From the NCBI GenBank assembly GCA_943331145.2, contig CALQKL020000132.1, forward strand, positions 1 to 6,322: DNA of 6,322 bases, given 5' to 3'. Source of the DNA: Chitinophaga pinensis. Lineage in GTDB: Bacteria > Bacteroidota > Bacteroidia > Chitinophagales > Chitinophagaceae. Every line of letters begins with the position of its first letter. The first letter of the stretch is position 1. The position numbers and the translations under genes were made by a program. Positions 1 through 5,572 of this stretch are shown here, piece by piece. The notes beneath the pieces were generated by a model. The model had not been told where the DNA came from. It ran no database searches and was given only the letters and a program-made list of their open reading frames with translations.

Positions 1-118
1 ACAACCATTTCCTGTTGTTGTAGCTGAAATAAAAGAGGATGTAATTATATTGGATGCCAATCATTTTTTAGCAGGCGAAACATTGATTTTCGATATTGAA
101 TTGGTAGAAATTGCCTAA
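1..118 (+). CDS. slyD: SlyD-like FKBP-type peptidyl-prolyl isomerase, C-terminal end (5' truncated by window)
   Basis: The frame starting at base 2 is open and ends at TAA 116-118, giving 38 residues. The piece reads VVVAEIKEDVIILDANHFLAG and then ETLIFDIELVEIA. DANHFLAG followed by a TLIFDIEL strand is the hallmark end of the SlyD/FKBP fold (compare the DGNHxLAGxxLxFxVEV pattern of SlyD), where the chain re-enters the FKBP core after the insert-in-flap chaperone domain. The family catalyses cis-trans isomerisation of X-Pro bonds and acts as a cytosolic folding helper. The protein stops directly after the core strand and lacks the His/Cys-rich metal-binding tail of E. coli SlyD, so a nickel-handling role is not indicated. 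The N-terminal part lies outside the window, so the presence of the full flap domain cannot be confirmed. The peptidase T gene starts 34 bp downstream on the same strand and may be co-transcribed. Confidence 0.8.
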   Translation, partial: QPFPVVVAEIKEDVIILDANHFLAGETLIFDIELVEIA

Positions 119-152
119 TATTTTATAACAAATTCGCTTGTAATTTTTAAAT

Positions 153-1400
153 ATGGTCTCAATCAATAGAGCTGAACTCATAGATCGTTTTGTTCGTTAT
201 GCAAAAATAGATACACAAAGTGATCCCAACAGTCATGCACATCCTACAACAGAAAAGCAAAAAGATTTAAGTAAGCTTTTGCATCAAGAACTTTTAACAA
301 TGGGATTGTTAGATGCAACTGTGGATGAATTTGGATATGTATATGCTACAATTCCATCTAATTCTGACAAGCAAAATATTCCAGTTATTTGTTTTTGTTC
401 TCACGTTGATACAGCGCCTGATTGTAGTGGAACAAATGTTTTGCCAATAGTACATCACAATTACGATGGGAAAGATATCATACTTCCTGATGATTCAACT
501 CAAGTTTTAAGCACAACAGATTCGCCGTATTTAAAAAATCATATTGGCCATGATATTATCACAGCAAGTGGTTTAACCTTGTTGGGTGCTGATGATAAAA
601 GTGGTGTAGCTGTAATCATGCAAGCAGCTCAATATTTAATGTTGAATCCACAAATCAAACATGGCGACATAAAAATTTTATTTACACCAGATGAAGAAGT
701 AGGTCAAGGAACTGCAAAAATTGACATGCAAAAACTTGGTGCCACTTATGGATATACGTTAGATGGAGGTGAATTAGGTAGTTTGGAAGACGAAACCTTT
801 AGTGCTGACGCAGCTTCTATTGTTATTCATGGCGTTATAGCTCATCCAGGTTATGCAAAAAATATATTGGTAAATACTATGAAGGTTGCTGGTGCAATTT
901 TAGATGCTTTACCAAAAGATGAATGGAGTCCAGAAACTACAGAAGGCAAACAAGGATTTGTACATCCCGTTTCACTTAATGGCATTTCTGAAAAAACAAC
1001 TATTGGATTTATAGTAAGAGATTTTACATTGAGTGGATTGGCATCACATCATCAAAGATTAAAATCAATTGCAGAAGATGTGGTAGCCAAATTTCCAGGA
1101 GCAACCATGGAATACATTCAGCAGGAACAATATCGCAATATGAAAGAAATATTGGATCATCATCCTGAAATAGCGATAAACGCAGCAAAAGCCATAGAAA
1201 AATCTGGACTTGTTGTAAAAAAAGAAAGCATACGTGGAGGCACAGATGGCAGCAGATTAAGTTATATGGGTTTGCCTTGTCCAAATATTTTTACGGGAAT
1301 GCAAAATATTCATAGTAAATTAGAGTGGATTGGAGTGAATGACATGATGAAAGCATCAGAAACTATTGTACATCTGTGTGAGATTTGGGAAGGTTCCTAA
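153..1400 (+). CDS. pepT: Peptidase T (tripeptide aminopeptidase, M20B family)
   Basis: This 415-residue protein matches the PepT family end to end (E. coli PepT is about 408). PepT is a cytosolic di-zinc aminopeptidase that removes the N-terminal residue from tripeptides. Visible motifs in order are SHVDTAPD (His84 first metal ligand, Asp86), GADDKSG (Asp147, bridging metal ligand), PDEEVGQG (Glu181 likely general base, Glu182 metal ligand), YTLDGG (Asp204 metal ligand), the lid/dimer-domain motif AHPGYAKN (His231), the substrate-binding RGGTDGSRLS (361-370) and FTGMQNIHSK (His387, last metal ligand). Role assignments follow the E. coli enzyme by eye alignment. All key residues are present, so it should be active. 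The start ATG gives the expected family N-terminus (MVSINRAELIDRFVRYAKIDTQS, here in part); no Shine-Dalgarno precedes it. It lies 34 bp after the FKBP gene and 104 bp before the SPFH gene. Confidence 0.96.
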   Translation: MVSINRAELIDRFVRYAKIDTQSDPNSHAHPTTEKQKDLSKLLHQELLTMGLLDATVDEFGYVYATIPSNSDKQNIPVICFCSHVDTAPDCSGTNVLPIVHHNYDGKDIILPDDSTQVLSTTDSPYLKNHIGHDIITASGLTLLGADDKSGVAVIMQAAQYLMLNPQIKHGDIKILFTPDEEVGQGTAKIDMQKLGATYGYTLDGGELGSLEDETFSADAASIVIHGVIAHPGYAKNILVNTMKVAGAILDALPKDEWSPETTEGKQGFVHPVSLNGISEKTTIGFIVRDFTLSGLASHHQRLKSIAEDVVAKFPGATMEYIQQEQYRNMKEILDHHPEIAINAAKAIEKSGLVVKKESIRGGTDGSRLSYMGLPCPNIFTGMQNIHSKLEWIGVNDMMKASETIVHLCEIWEGS

Positions 1401-1406
1401 TTTTTT

Positions 1407-1434
1407 GATACTAGATACGAGATACTGGATAGCA
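1407..1434 (+). repeat. Degenerate 7-bp tandem repeat, GATACTA type (4 copies)
   Basis: Starting 7 bp after the pepT stop there are four consecutive heptamers: GATACTA, GATACGA, GATACTG and GATAGCA. The first three share GATAC and the fourth shares GATA. The tract is intergenic. It continues in the same 7-bp phase, after one unrelated heptamer at 1435-1441, into the A/C-rich heptamers at 1442-1497. Confidence 0.75.
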
Positions 1435-1441
1435 GTAGGTT

Positions 1442-1497
1442 CCAACAACAAACAACAAACCACAAACAATAAACCACAAACAACAAACCATAAACTT
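1442..1497 (+). repeat. 7-bp tandem repeat, CAAACAA/CAAACCA type (8 copies), higher-order 14-bp unit
   Basis: Eight contiguous heptamers fill the leader of the SPFH gene: CCAACAA, CAAACAA, CAAACCA, CAAACAA, TAAACCA, CAAACAA, CAAACCA, TAAACTT. They also read as three near-identical 14-bp units (1449-1462, 1463-1476, 1477-1490; the outer two identical, the middle one with a single C-to-T change). The plus strand contains no G from 1442 up to the G of the SPFH start codon. Any transcript of this leader would therefore be largely unstructured. Function is unknown; short intergenic heptamer repeats are known elsewhere, for example the STRR sequences of cyanobacteria. Confidence 0.85.
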
Positions 1498-1504
1498 TTA
1501 AATC

Positions 1505-2428
1505 ATGAGCATCTTCACACAATTCTGGTGGCTAATTCCAATTGGAATTTTTGTTTTTAGTGGATTATTTACTGTTAATCAAGGTACGATTGCGGTGATA
1601 ACCCGATTTGGAAAATATGTAGGCATTCAACGTCCTGGCTTACGATTTAAAATTCCAATTATTGATCAGGTATACAAGCGCGTTAGTATTCAAAATCGTT
1701 CTGTTGAATTGGAATTCCAGGCGGTTACAGTGGATCAAGCGAATGTGTATTTCAAATCCATGTTGCTTTATTCTGTACAAAATGAAAACGAAGACACCAT
1801 TCAAAATGTGGCGTTTAAATTTATTAGCGATAAAGATTTAATGCAAGCTTTGGTTAGAACCATTGAAGGAAACATCAGGGCTTTTGTTGCTACAAAAAAA
1901 CAATCCGAAATTTTATTGTTGCGTAGAGATATTGTTGAGTTCGTTAAAGAGCATGTAGATGCATCATTAGAAGAATGGGGTTATCACCTTAAAGATTTAC
2001 AAATCAACGACATTACTTTTGATCAGGCCATTATTGAAAGTATGAGCAAAGTTGTTGCCAGTAATAATTTAAAAGCTGCTGCCGAAAATGAAGGCCAGGC
2101 TTTATTGATTACAAAAACCAAAGCTGCTGAAGCCGAAGGTAATGCCATTAAAATTGCTGCACAAGCTGAAAGAGAAGCTGCACAACTTCGCGGACAAGGG
2201 GTGGCTTTATTTAGAGAAGAAGTGGCAAAAGGTATGGGTCAGGCAGCAGAACAAATGAAACAAGCCAATTTAGATACCAATGTTATTCTTTTCAGTATGT
2301 GGACAGAGGCCATTAAAAATTTTGCAGAATATGGAAAAGGAAATGTGATATTTTTAGATGGCAGTAGTGAAGGCATGGAAAAGACCATGCGTCAAATTAT
2401 GGCGATGCAACAAATGGATTCAAAATAA
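1505..2428 (+). CDS. SPFH/band-7 domain membrane protein (HIR/prohibitin-like)
   Basis: The 307-residue protein begins with a short N-terminus and a single hydrophobic segment (about residues 7-24, WWLIPIGIFVFSGLF), followed by the band-7 opening FTVNQGTIAVITRFGKYVG and RPGLRFKIPIID. The SPFH domain runs to about residue 185. An Ala/Glu-rich helical stretch follows (about 186-250, e.g. KTKAAEAEGNAIKIAAQ), typical of the coiled coil that drives ring or cage assembly in stomatin, prohibitin and HIR proteins. The tail (NVILFSMWTEAIKNFAEYGKGN, VIFLDGSSEG) resembles the end of plant-type HIR proteins more than flotillin or HflK/HflC. Known family members form large membrane-bound assemblies and partner with proteases or organise membrane domains; no partner is evident here. 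The ATG is chosen because it just precedes the anchor; its leader is the heptamer repeat. The exbB-like gene starts 95 bp downstream. Specific function is unassigned. Confidence 0.9.
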   Translation: MSIFTQFWWLIPIGIFVFSGLFTVNQGTIAVITRFGKYVGIQRPGLRFKIPIIDQVYKRVSIQNRSVELEFQAVTVDQANVYFKSMLLYSVQNENEDTIQNVAFKFISDKDLMQALVRTIEGNIRAFVATKKQSEILLLRRDIVEFVKEHVDASLEEWGYHLKDLQINDITFDQAIIESMSKVVASNNLKAAAENEGQALLITKTKAAEAEGNAIKIAAQAEREAAQLRGQGVALFREEVAKGMGQAAEQMKQANLDTNVILFSMWTEAIKNFAEYGKGNVIFLDGSSEGMEKTMRQIMAMQQMDSK

Positions 2429-2523
2429 TTTTGAAGGAACATTAACATTATTTTTCTTGCCCAGTTGCAATAGTTTTATTTAATTGCATAATGTATTTTT
2501 TTATTCAGATTTAATTTTCCAAT

Positions 2524-3204
2524 ATGTTTAGTTTTTTATTGCAAGTTGATAGTACTGCAGTCGCACAAGCTAGTGGCGAAAAAGTAGAAAGTGTTTTGGG
2601 TATGCTTAGCAAGGGTGGCCCAATTATGATTCCGCTTGGAATTTTGTTTGCCTTAGTGGTATATTTTTTTACTGAAAGATTATTGGTTATCAAAAAAGCC
2701 AGTTTGGTTGATGAAAATTTTATGAACCAAATTAGAGAACATATCGTGTCGGGCAACATTTCCGGAGCGAGAAGTGTTGCAAAAAGTGCACAACATCCAA
2801 TCGCAAAAATGATTGATAAAGGATTACAAAGAATTGGAAAGCCTATTGATGCCATAGAAAAAAGTATGGATAATGTAGGCAAACTCGAGCTATATAAAAT
2901 GGAAAAAAACTTAAGCATCATTTCCGTTATTGCGCGTATTGCACCATTGTTTGGATTCGTGGGAACCATCATAGGGTTGGTAATCTTACTTAAAGAATTT
3001 GCCACCATTAGTAATCCCTCAATTAGTCAAATTGCAGATGCGATGTACATCAAATTAATTACTTCTGCAACAGGTTTGATCATTGGTATGCTTGCATTTC
3101 TAGGGTATAATTTTTTAGATACACAAATCAACAGAATGGCAAATAGAATGGAAGCGGCAAGTAGCGAATTTATAGACATTCTTCAAGAACCAACCAAACA
3201 ATAA
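2524..3204 (+). CDS. exbB: MotA/TolQ/ExbB-family proton channel subunit
   Basis: The 226-residue protein has the ExbB/TolQ architecture: a short N-terminal tail, TM1 at about 33-52 (GPIMIPLGILFALVVYFF), a large cytoplasmic domain (about 55-135), TM2 at about 138-158 with the signature IAPLFGFVGTIIGL, and TM3 at about 178-199 with TSATGLIIG, ending in a helix MEAASSEFIDILQEP common to Bacteroidota members. ExbB pentamers around an ExbD dimer use the proton gradient to energise outer-membrane transport through TonB, or envelope maintenance in the Tol system. Thr148 in TM2 and Thr180 in TM3 match the conserved polar residues. The Glu that is usual near the start of TM3 (Glu176 of E. coli ExbB) appears to be Ile176 next to Lys177. 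The partner exbD follows after 21 bp. ExbB versus TolQ cannot be decided from sequence alone; no tonB, tolR/A/B or motB lies nearby. Confidence 0.9.
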   Translation: MFSFLLQVDSTAVAQASGEKVESVLGMLSKGGPIMIPLGILFALVVYFFTERLLVIKKASLVDENFMNQIREHIVSGNISGARSVAKSAQHPIAKMIDKGLQRIGKPIDAIEKSMDNVGKLELYKMEKNLSIISVIARIAPLFGFVGTIIGLVILLKEFATISNPSISQIADAMYIKLITSATGLIIGMLAFLGYNFLDTQINRMANRMEAASSEFIDILQEPTKQ

Positions 3205-3225
3205 TTCGTTTCCAATAATAAACCT

Positions 3226-3633
3226 ATGAGCTTAAGAAAAACAAAATTAAGGGACGAACATTCGGATGTAGATACCGGACCGTTAAACGATATTCTATTT
3301 ATTCTTTTGATGTTCTTTTTAATGATTTCTACTTTGGCCAATCCCAACGTAATTAAAATGAGCGTTCCCAAATCTAAAAGCGATACCAAGCAAAAACAAA
3401 GCGTTGTGGTAAGTGTAGATAAAGACAAGAACTTTTTCATTGGGTCTAAAAAAATAAATCCCGATTCATTAGAATCTTCTCTAAAAAAATACATTATTGA
3501 AGGTGATAGTATTAAACCTGCCGTGGTTATCAATGCTGATTCTGTGGCTCAATGGGGCGAAATTGTAAAAGTAATGAAAGTGGCTAGAAAGCTTGGTGCT
3601 ACTACATCTGCTACCGTTAGTGGAAGCGATTAA
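3226..3633 (+). CDS. exbD: ExbD/TolR-family biopolymer transport protein
   Basis: The 135-residue protein has a short basic cytoplasmic N-terminus (MSLRKTKLRDEHSDVDTG), one transmembrane helix (about 21-38, LNDILFILLMFFLMIS) carrying the conserved Asp22, and a periplasmic domain ending in KPAVVINADSVAQWGEIVKV and an ...ARKLGATTSA segment. Asp22 corresponds to the proton-carrying Asp25 of E. coli ExbD, so the force-generating residue is intact. The length is normal for the family (E. coli ExbD has 141 residues). It is the second gene of an exbB-exbD pair (21-bp gap), most likely forming one motor complex with the upstream protein in the inner membrane. Its last 17 bp overlap the convergent prmC reading frame, so there is no intergenic room for a terminator. 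Only one exbD copy and no tonB is seen; a TonB encoded elsewhere is probable but not shown here. Confidence 0.92.
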   Translation: MSLRKTKLRDEHSDVDTGPLNDILFILLMFFLMISTLANPNVIKMSVPKSKSDTKQKQSVVVSVDKDKNFFIGSKKINPDSLESSLKKYIIEGDSIKPAVVINADSVAQWGEIVKVMKVARKLGATTSATVSGSD

Positions 3634-4471
3634 TCAATACCATTCTTGGTTTTTCAAGTAAATCGTTTTTTACTGTAGCATCAAACCCTGCGTCTTTAAA
3701 TAAAGAACAAACGTCATCTGCAAAATTTTCATGCGTTTCCAAAAATATGGCCCCGTTTTTATCAAGATGATTTTGAGAAAACCTTAAAATTGCTTTGTAA
3801 AAAATTAATGGATCATCATCGGGAACAAATAATGCCAGATGTGGCTCAAACGCTGTTACGTGTTTATCCATTGATTGTATTTCTACATTAGGAATATAAG
3901 GCGGGTTGCTGATGATTACATCAAATACATCAAGATTTTCCCAATTGTTTTCATCTAAAAAATCAAGTGCTTTAAAATCAATTTTTGTTTGATGGTTGTT
4001 TGCATTTTCAGAAGCGATATCAATGGCTTTAGTGCTTAGGTCAACAGAAGTAATATTTATTTCTGGTACATTTTTTTTTAATGAAATGGGAATACAGCCG
4101 CTGCCCGTTCCAATATCCAAAATGTTTTTTTGATTCAATTTTTTTAAATGCTGAATGACTATTTCTACAAGCTCTTCTGTTTCTGGACGTGGAATTAAAA
4201 CGGCCTCAGAAACTTTAAATTTTAAATGATAAAACCAAGCCTCGCCCAACACATATTGAATAGGATGATGATTAAGCAATTGGTCAAGTGCTTGATTAAG
4301 TGATGAAAAAATATGCGACTCAATTTCCATCTCGGGATTTCTTAAAACGTCGGTTCTGCTGATATTTGCCAAAGATTCAAAAACCATTTTGGTGATATTT
4401 GAAGCCTCATTTTCAACATAAATCTGGCCCAATTTCGAGAGATAATTTCTGTAATATTCGTTTAATTTCAT
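3617..4471 (-). CDS. prmC: Release factor glutamine methyltransferase PrmC (HemK)
   Basis: The 284-residue protein is full length for PrmC. This cytosolic enzyme transfers a methyl group from S-adenosylmethionine to the Gln of the GGQ motif in peptide-chain release factors RF1 and RF2, increasing termination efficiency. An N-terminal helical domain (about 1-75, ending HHPIQYVLGEAWFYHLKF) binds the release factor. Then come IPRPETEELVE (93-103), the SAM-binding DIGTGSGCIPISL (119-131), the acidic ribose-binding SVDLS (142-146), and the catalytic NPPYIP motif (189-194), which holds the target Gln. FEPHLALF (208-215) is also typical. The frame contains an A9 run (plus-strand T9 at 4071-4079) in codons for LKKN. 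The ATG (plus-strand CAT 4469-4471) gives the normal N-terminus. The 3' end overlaps exbD by 17 bp; upstream it diverges from ribD across 42 bp. Confidence 0.96.
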   Translation of the reverse strand: MKLNEYYRNYLSKLGQIYVENEASNITKMVFESLANISRTDVLRNPEMEIESHIFSSLNQALDQLLNHHPIQYVLGEAWFYHLKFKVSEAVLIPRPETEELVEIVIQHLKKLNQKNILDIGTGSGCIPISLKKNVPEINITSVDLSTKAIDIASENANNHQTKIDFKALDFLDENNWENLDVFDVIISNPPYIPNVEIQSMDKHVTAFEPHLALFVPDDDPLIFYKAILRFSQNHLDKNGAIFLETHENFADDVCSLFKDAGFDATVKNDLLEKPRMVLINRFH

Positions 4472-4513
4472 CTATACAAACTTAGTTTATTTTTCAATGC
4501 TTAATTTTACGCA
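4472..4513. promoter_or_regulatory. Short divergent intergenic region between prmC and ribD
   Basis: The 42 bp between the two divergent start codons must carry, or overlap, the promoters for both genes unless they fire from within the neighbouring coding sequence. It is very AT-rich. On the minus strand it holds TAAGTTTG (plus 4477-4484). On the plus strand TAATTTTA (4502-4509) fits the same consensus at all but one of the fixed positions, just before the ribD start. No convincing -33 element was found at the expected spacing for either. It is far too short for an FMN riboswitch before ribD. Confidence 0.4.
4477..4484 (-). promoter_or_regulatory. Candidate Bacteroidota -7 element for prmC
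   Basis: On the minus strand this reads TAAGTTTG, an exact match to the Bacteroidota -7 consensus TAnnTTTG. It ends only 5 nt before the prmC ATG, so initiation from it would give a leaderless or nearly leaderless mRNA. A TTTG at the usual -33 position is missing; the nearest one lies about 34 nt upstream (plus 4519-4522), which is too far. The short consensus can easily occur by chance in AT-rich DNA. Confidence 0.3.
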
Positions 4514-5572
4514 TTGAACAAACATTACACATACATGCAAAGATGCCTTGATTTGGCATCACTCGGGTTAGGAAATGTTGCGCCAAACCCTATGGTGGGC
4601 GCGGTTTTGGTGTATGAAAACGAAATTATAGGAGAGGGCTTTCATCAACAATATGGTCAAGCTCATGCAGAAGTAAATTGTATCAATAGTGTAAAGAAGC
4701 AAGATCAACATCTAATTCAAAAAAGCACCTTGTATGTTTCTCTAGAACCTTGTAATCATTTTGGCAAAACGCCACCTTGCTCAGATTTAATTATTGCTCA
4801 TAAAATTCCAAAAGTATTTGTTGCCTGTTCTGATCCTTTTGAAAAAGTCAACGGCTCCGGAATAAAAAAGTTATTTGATTCAGGTGTAGAAGTCATTACA
4901 GGCATTTTAGAAAAAGAAGCCATTGAATTAAACAAACGATTCTTTACTTTTCATCAACAGAAACGACCGTTTATTATTTTAAAATGGGCACAATCAGAAA
5001 ATCAATGTATATCAGGATTTCAAGGGAACCCGATTAAGATTTCAAATGCATTAACGGATGTTTTGGTGCATAAATGGCGTAGCGAGGAAGCTGCAATTAT
5101 GGTGGGCACAAATACGGTAATGATGGACAATCCTTCATTAACCACCAGAAATTGGTCAGGCAAAAATCCAATTCGAATTTTTATCGACAGAGATTTGAAA
5201 ATTGAACAAACGGCTAAAATATTAGATCAATCAGCACCCACCATAATTTTGAATCAGCACATAAATAAAATAGAAGGGGAAAATGATTTTATTCAAATTA
5301 ATTTTGAGAGTGAAATAATTCCTCAACTCAATGAATTGCTTTATCAAAAAAACATACAATCAGTTATCATTGAAGGAGGAGCTAAATTGTTGCAAACATT
5401 TATAGATTCAGACCTTTGGGATGAAGTGCGAATAATTACCAATCAAACAATGATAATAGAAAAAGGAATCGCATCTCCAAATTTTGAATACAAAACAAGT
5501 CTTAAACAACAAAAAATACAAAGCGATTTGATACAATATTTTTCAAACCTAAAAACGAATAAAGCAAAATAG
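4514..5572 (+). CDS. ribD: Bifunctional riboflavin biosynthesis protein RibD (deaminase/reductase)
   Basis: The 352-residue protein carries out two cytosolic steps of riboflavin synthesis: deamination of 2,5-diamino-6-ribosylamino-pyrimidinone 5'-phosphate, then NADPH-dependent reduction of the ribose. The deaminase domain (about 1-145) has APNPMVGAVLV, the zinc/catalytic HAEVNC (His51 ligand, Glu53 proton shuttle) and SLEPCNHFGKTPPCSD (Cys80 and Cys89 ligands). The reductase domain (about 150-350) has RPFIILKWAQ, WRSEEAAIMVGTNT, DNPSLTTR (Asp205) and IIEGGAKLLQTFID. The usual SLDG after the KxAx motif reads SENQ (161-164). The start used is TTG: an in-frame stop sits at 4502-4504, so the only alternatives are TTG 4514 or ATG 4535. 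TTG keeps the MNxHxxYMQRCL start seen in relatives. The stop TAG touches the ATG of the yigZ-like gene, implying a coupled operon. Confidence 0.94.
   Translation: MNKHYTYMQRCLDLASLGLGNVAPNPMVGAVLVYENEIIGEGFHQQYGQAHAEVNCINSVKKQDQHLIQKSTLYVSLEPCNHFGKTPPCSDLIIAHKIPKVFVACSDPFEKVNGSGIKKLFDSGVEVITGILEKEAIELNKRFFTFHQQKRPFIILKWAQSENQCISGFQGNPIKISNALTDVLVHKWRSEEAAIMVGTNTVMMDNPSLTTRNWSGKNPIRIFIDRDLKIEQTAKILDQSAPTIILNQHINKIEGENDFIQINFESEIIPQLNELLYQKNIQSVIIEGGAKLLQTFIDSDLWDEVRIITNQTMIIEKGIASPNFEYKTSLKQQKIQSDLIQYFSNLKTNKAK

Noticed and set aside
1024..1284. 86-codon antisense open frame inside pepT
   Set aside because: It lies fully within a conserved enzyme frame, and the Leu/Cys/Phe-rich translation is what antisense of this sequence would give.
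1366..1560. Open frame of 64 codons across the heptamer tract, rich in Asn, Thr and Gln
   Set aside because: It overlaps the end of pepT and the start of the SPFH gene in another frame, and its composition just reflects the A/C heptamers; no family resemblance.
2466..2502. Possible terminator after the SPFH gene: TGCAAT (2466-2471) pairing with ATTGCA (2483-2488), then a T7 run at 2496-2502
   Set aside because: The stem is only 6 bp and AT-rich, the loop is 11 nt, and seven bases separate the stem from the T run, so it is unlikely to work as an intrinsic terminator.
2429..2523. Promoter before exbB: TTTG 2430-2433 with TATTTTTC 2449-2456, or TTG 2457-2459 with TAGTTTTA 2471-2478
   Set aside because: Spacings of 15 and 11 bp are shorter than the usual 17-20 and both -7 matches are imperfect; such patterns are frequent in AT-rich DNA. 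A promoter here is plausible but not placed.
2511..3008. 165-codon open frame antisense to the exbB-like gene
   Set aside because: It is a shadow of a clear ExbB family gene; the translation shows no recognisable domain.
3183..3533. 116-codon antisense open frame over exbD
   Set aside because: It is a shadow of exbD, which has the complete family pattern including the membrane Asp.
4472..4513. FMN riboswitch before ribD
   Set aside because: The gap is 42 bp, far shorter than an RFN element, and shows none of its conserved G-rich helices.
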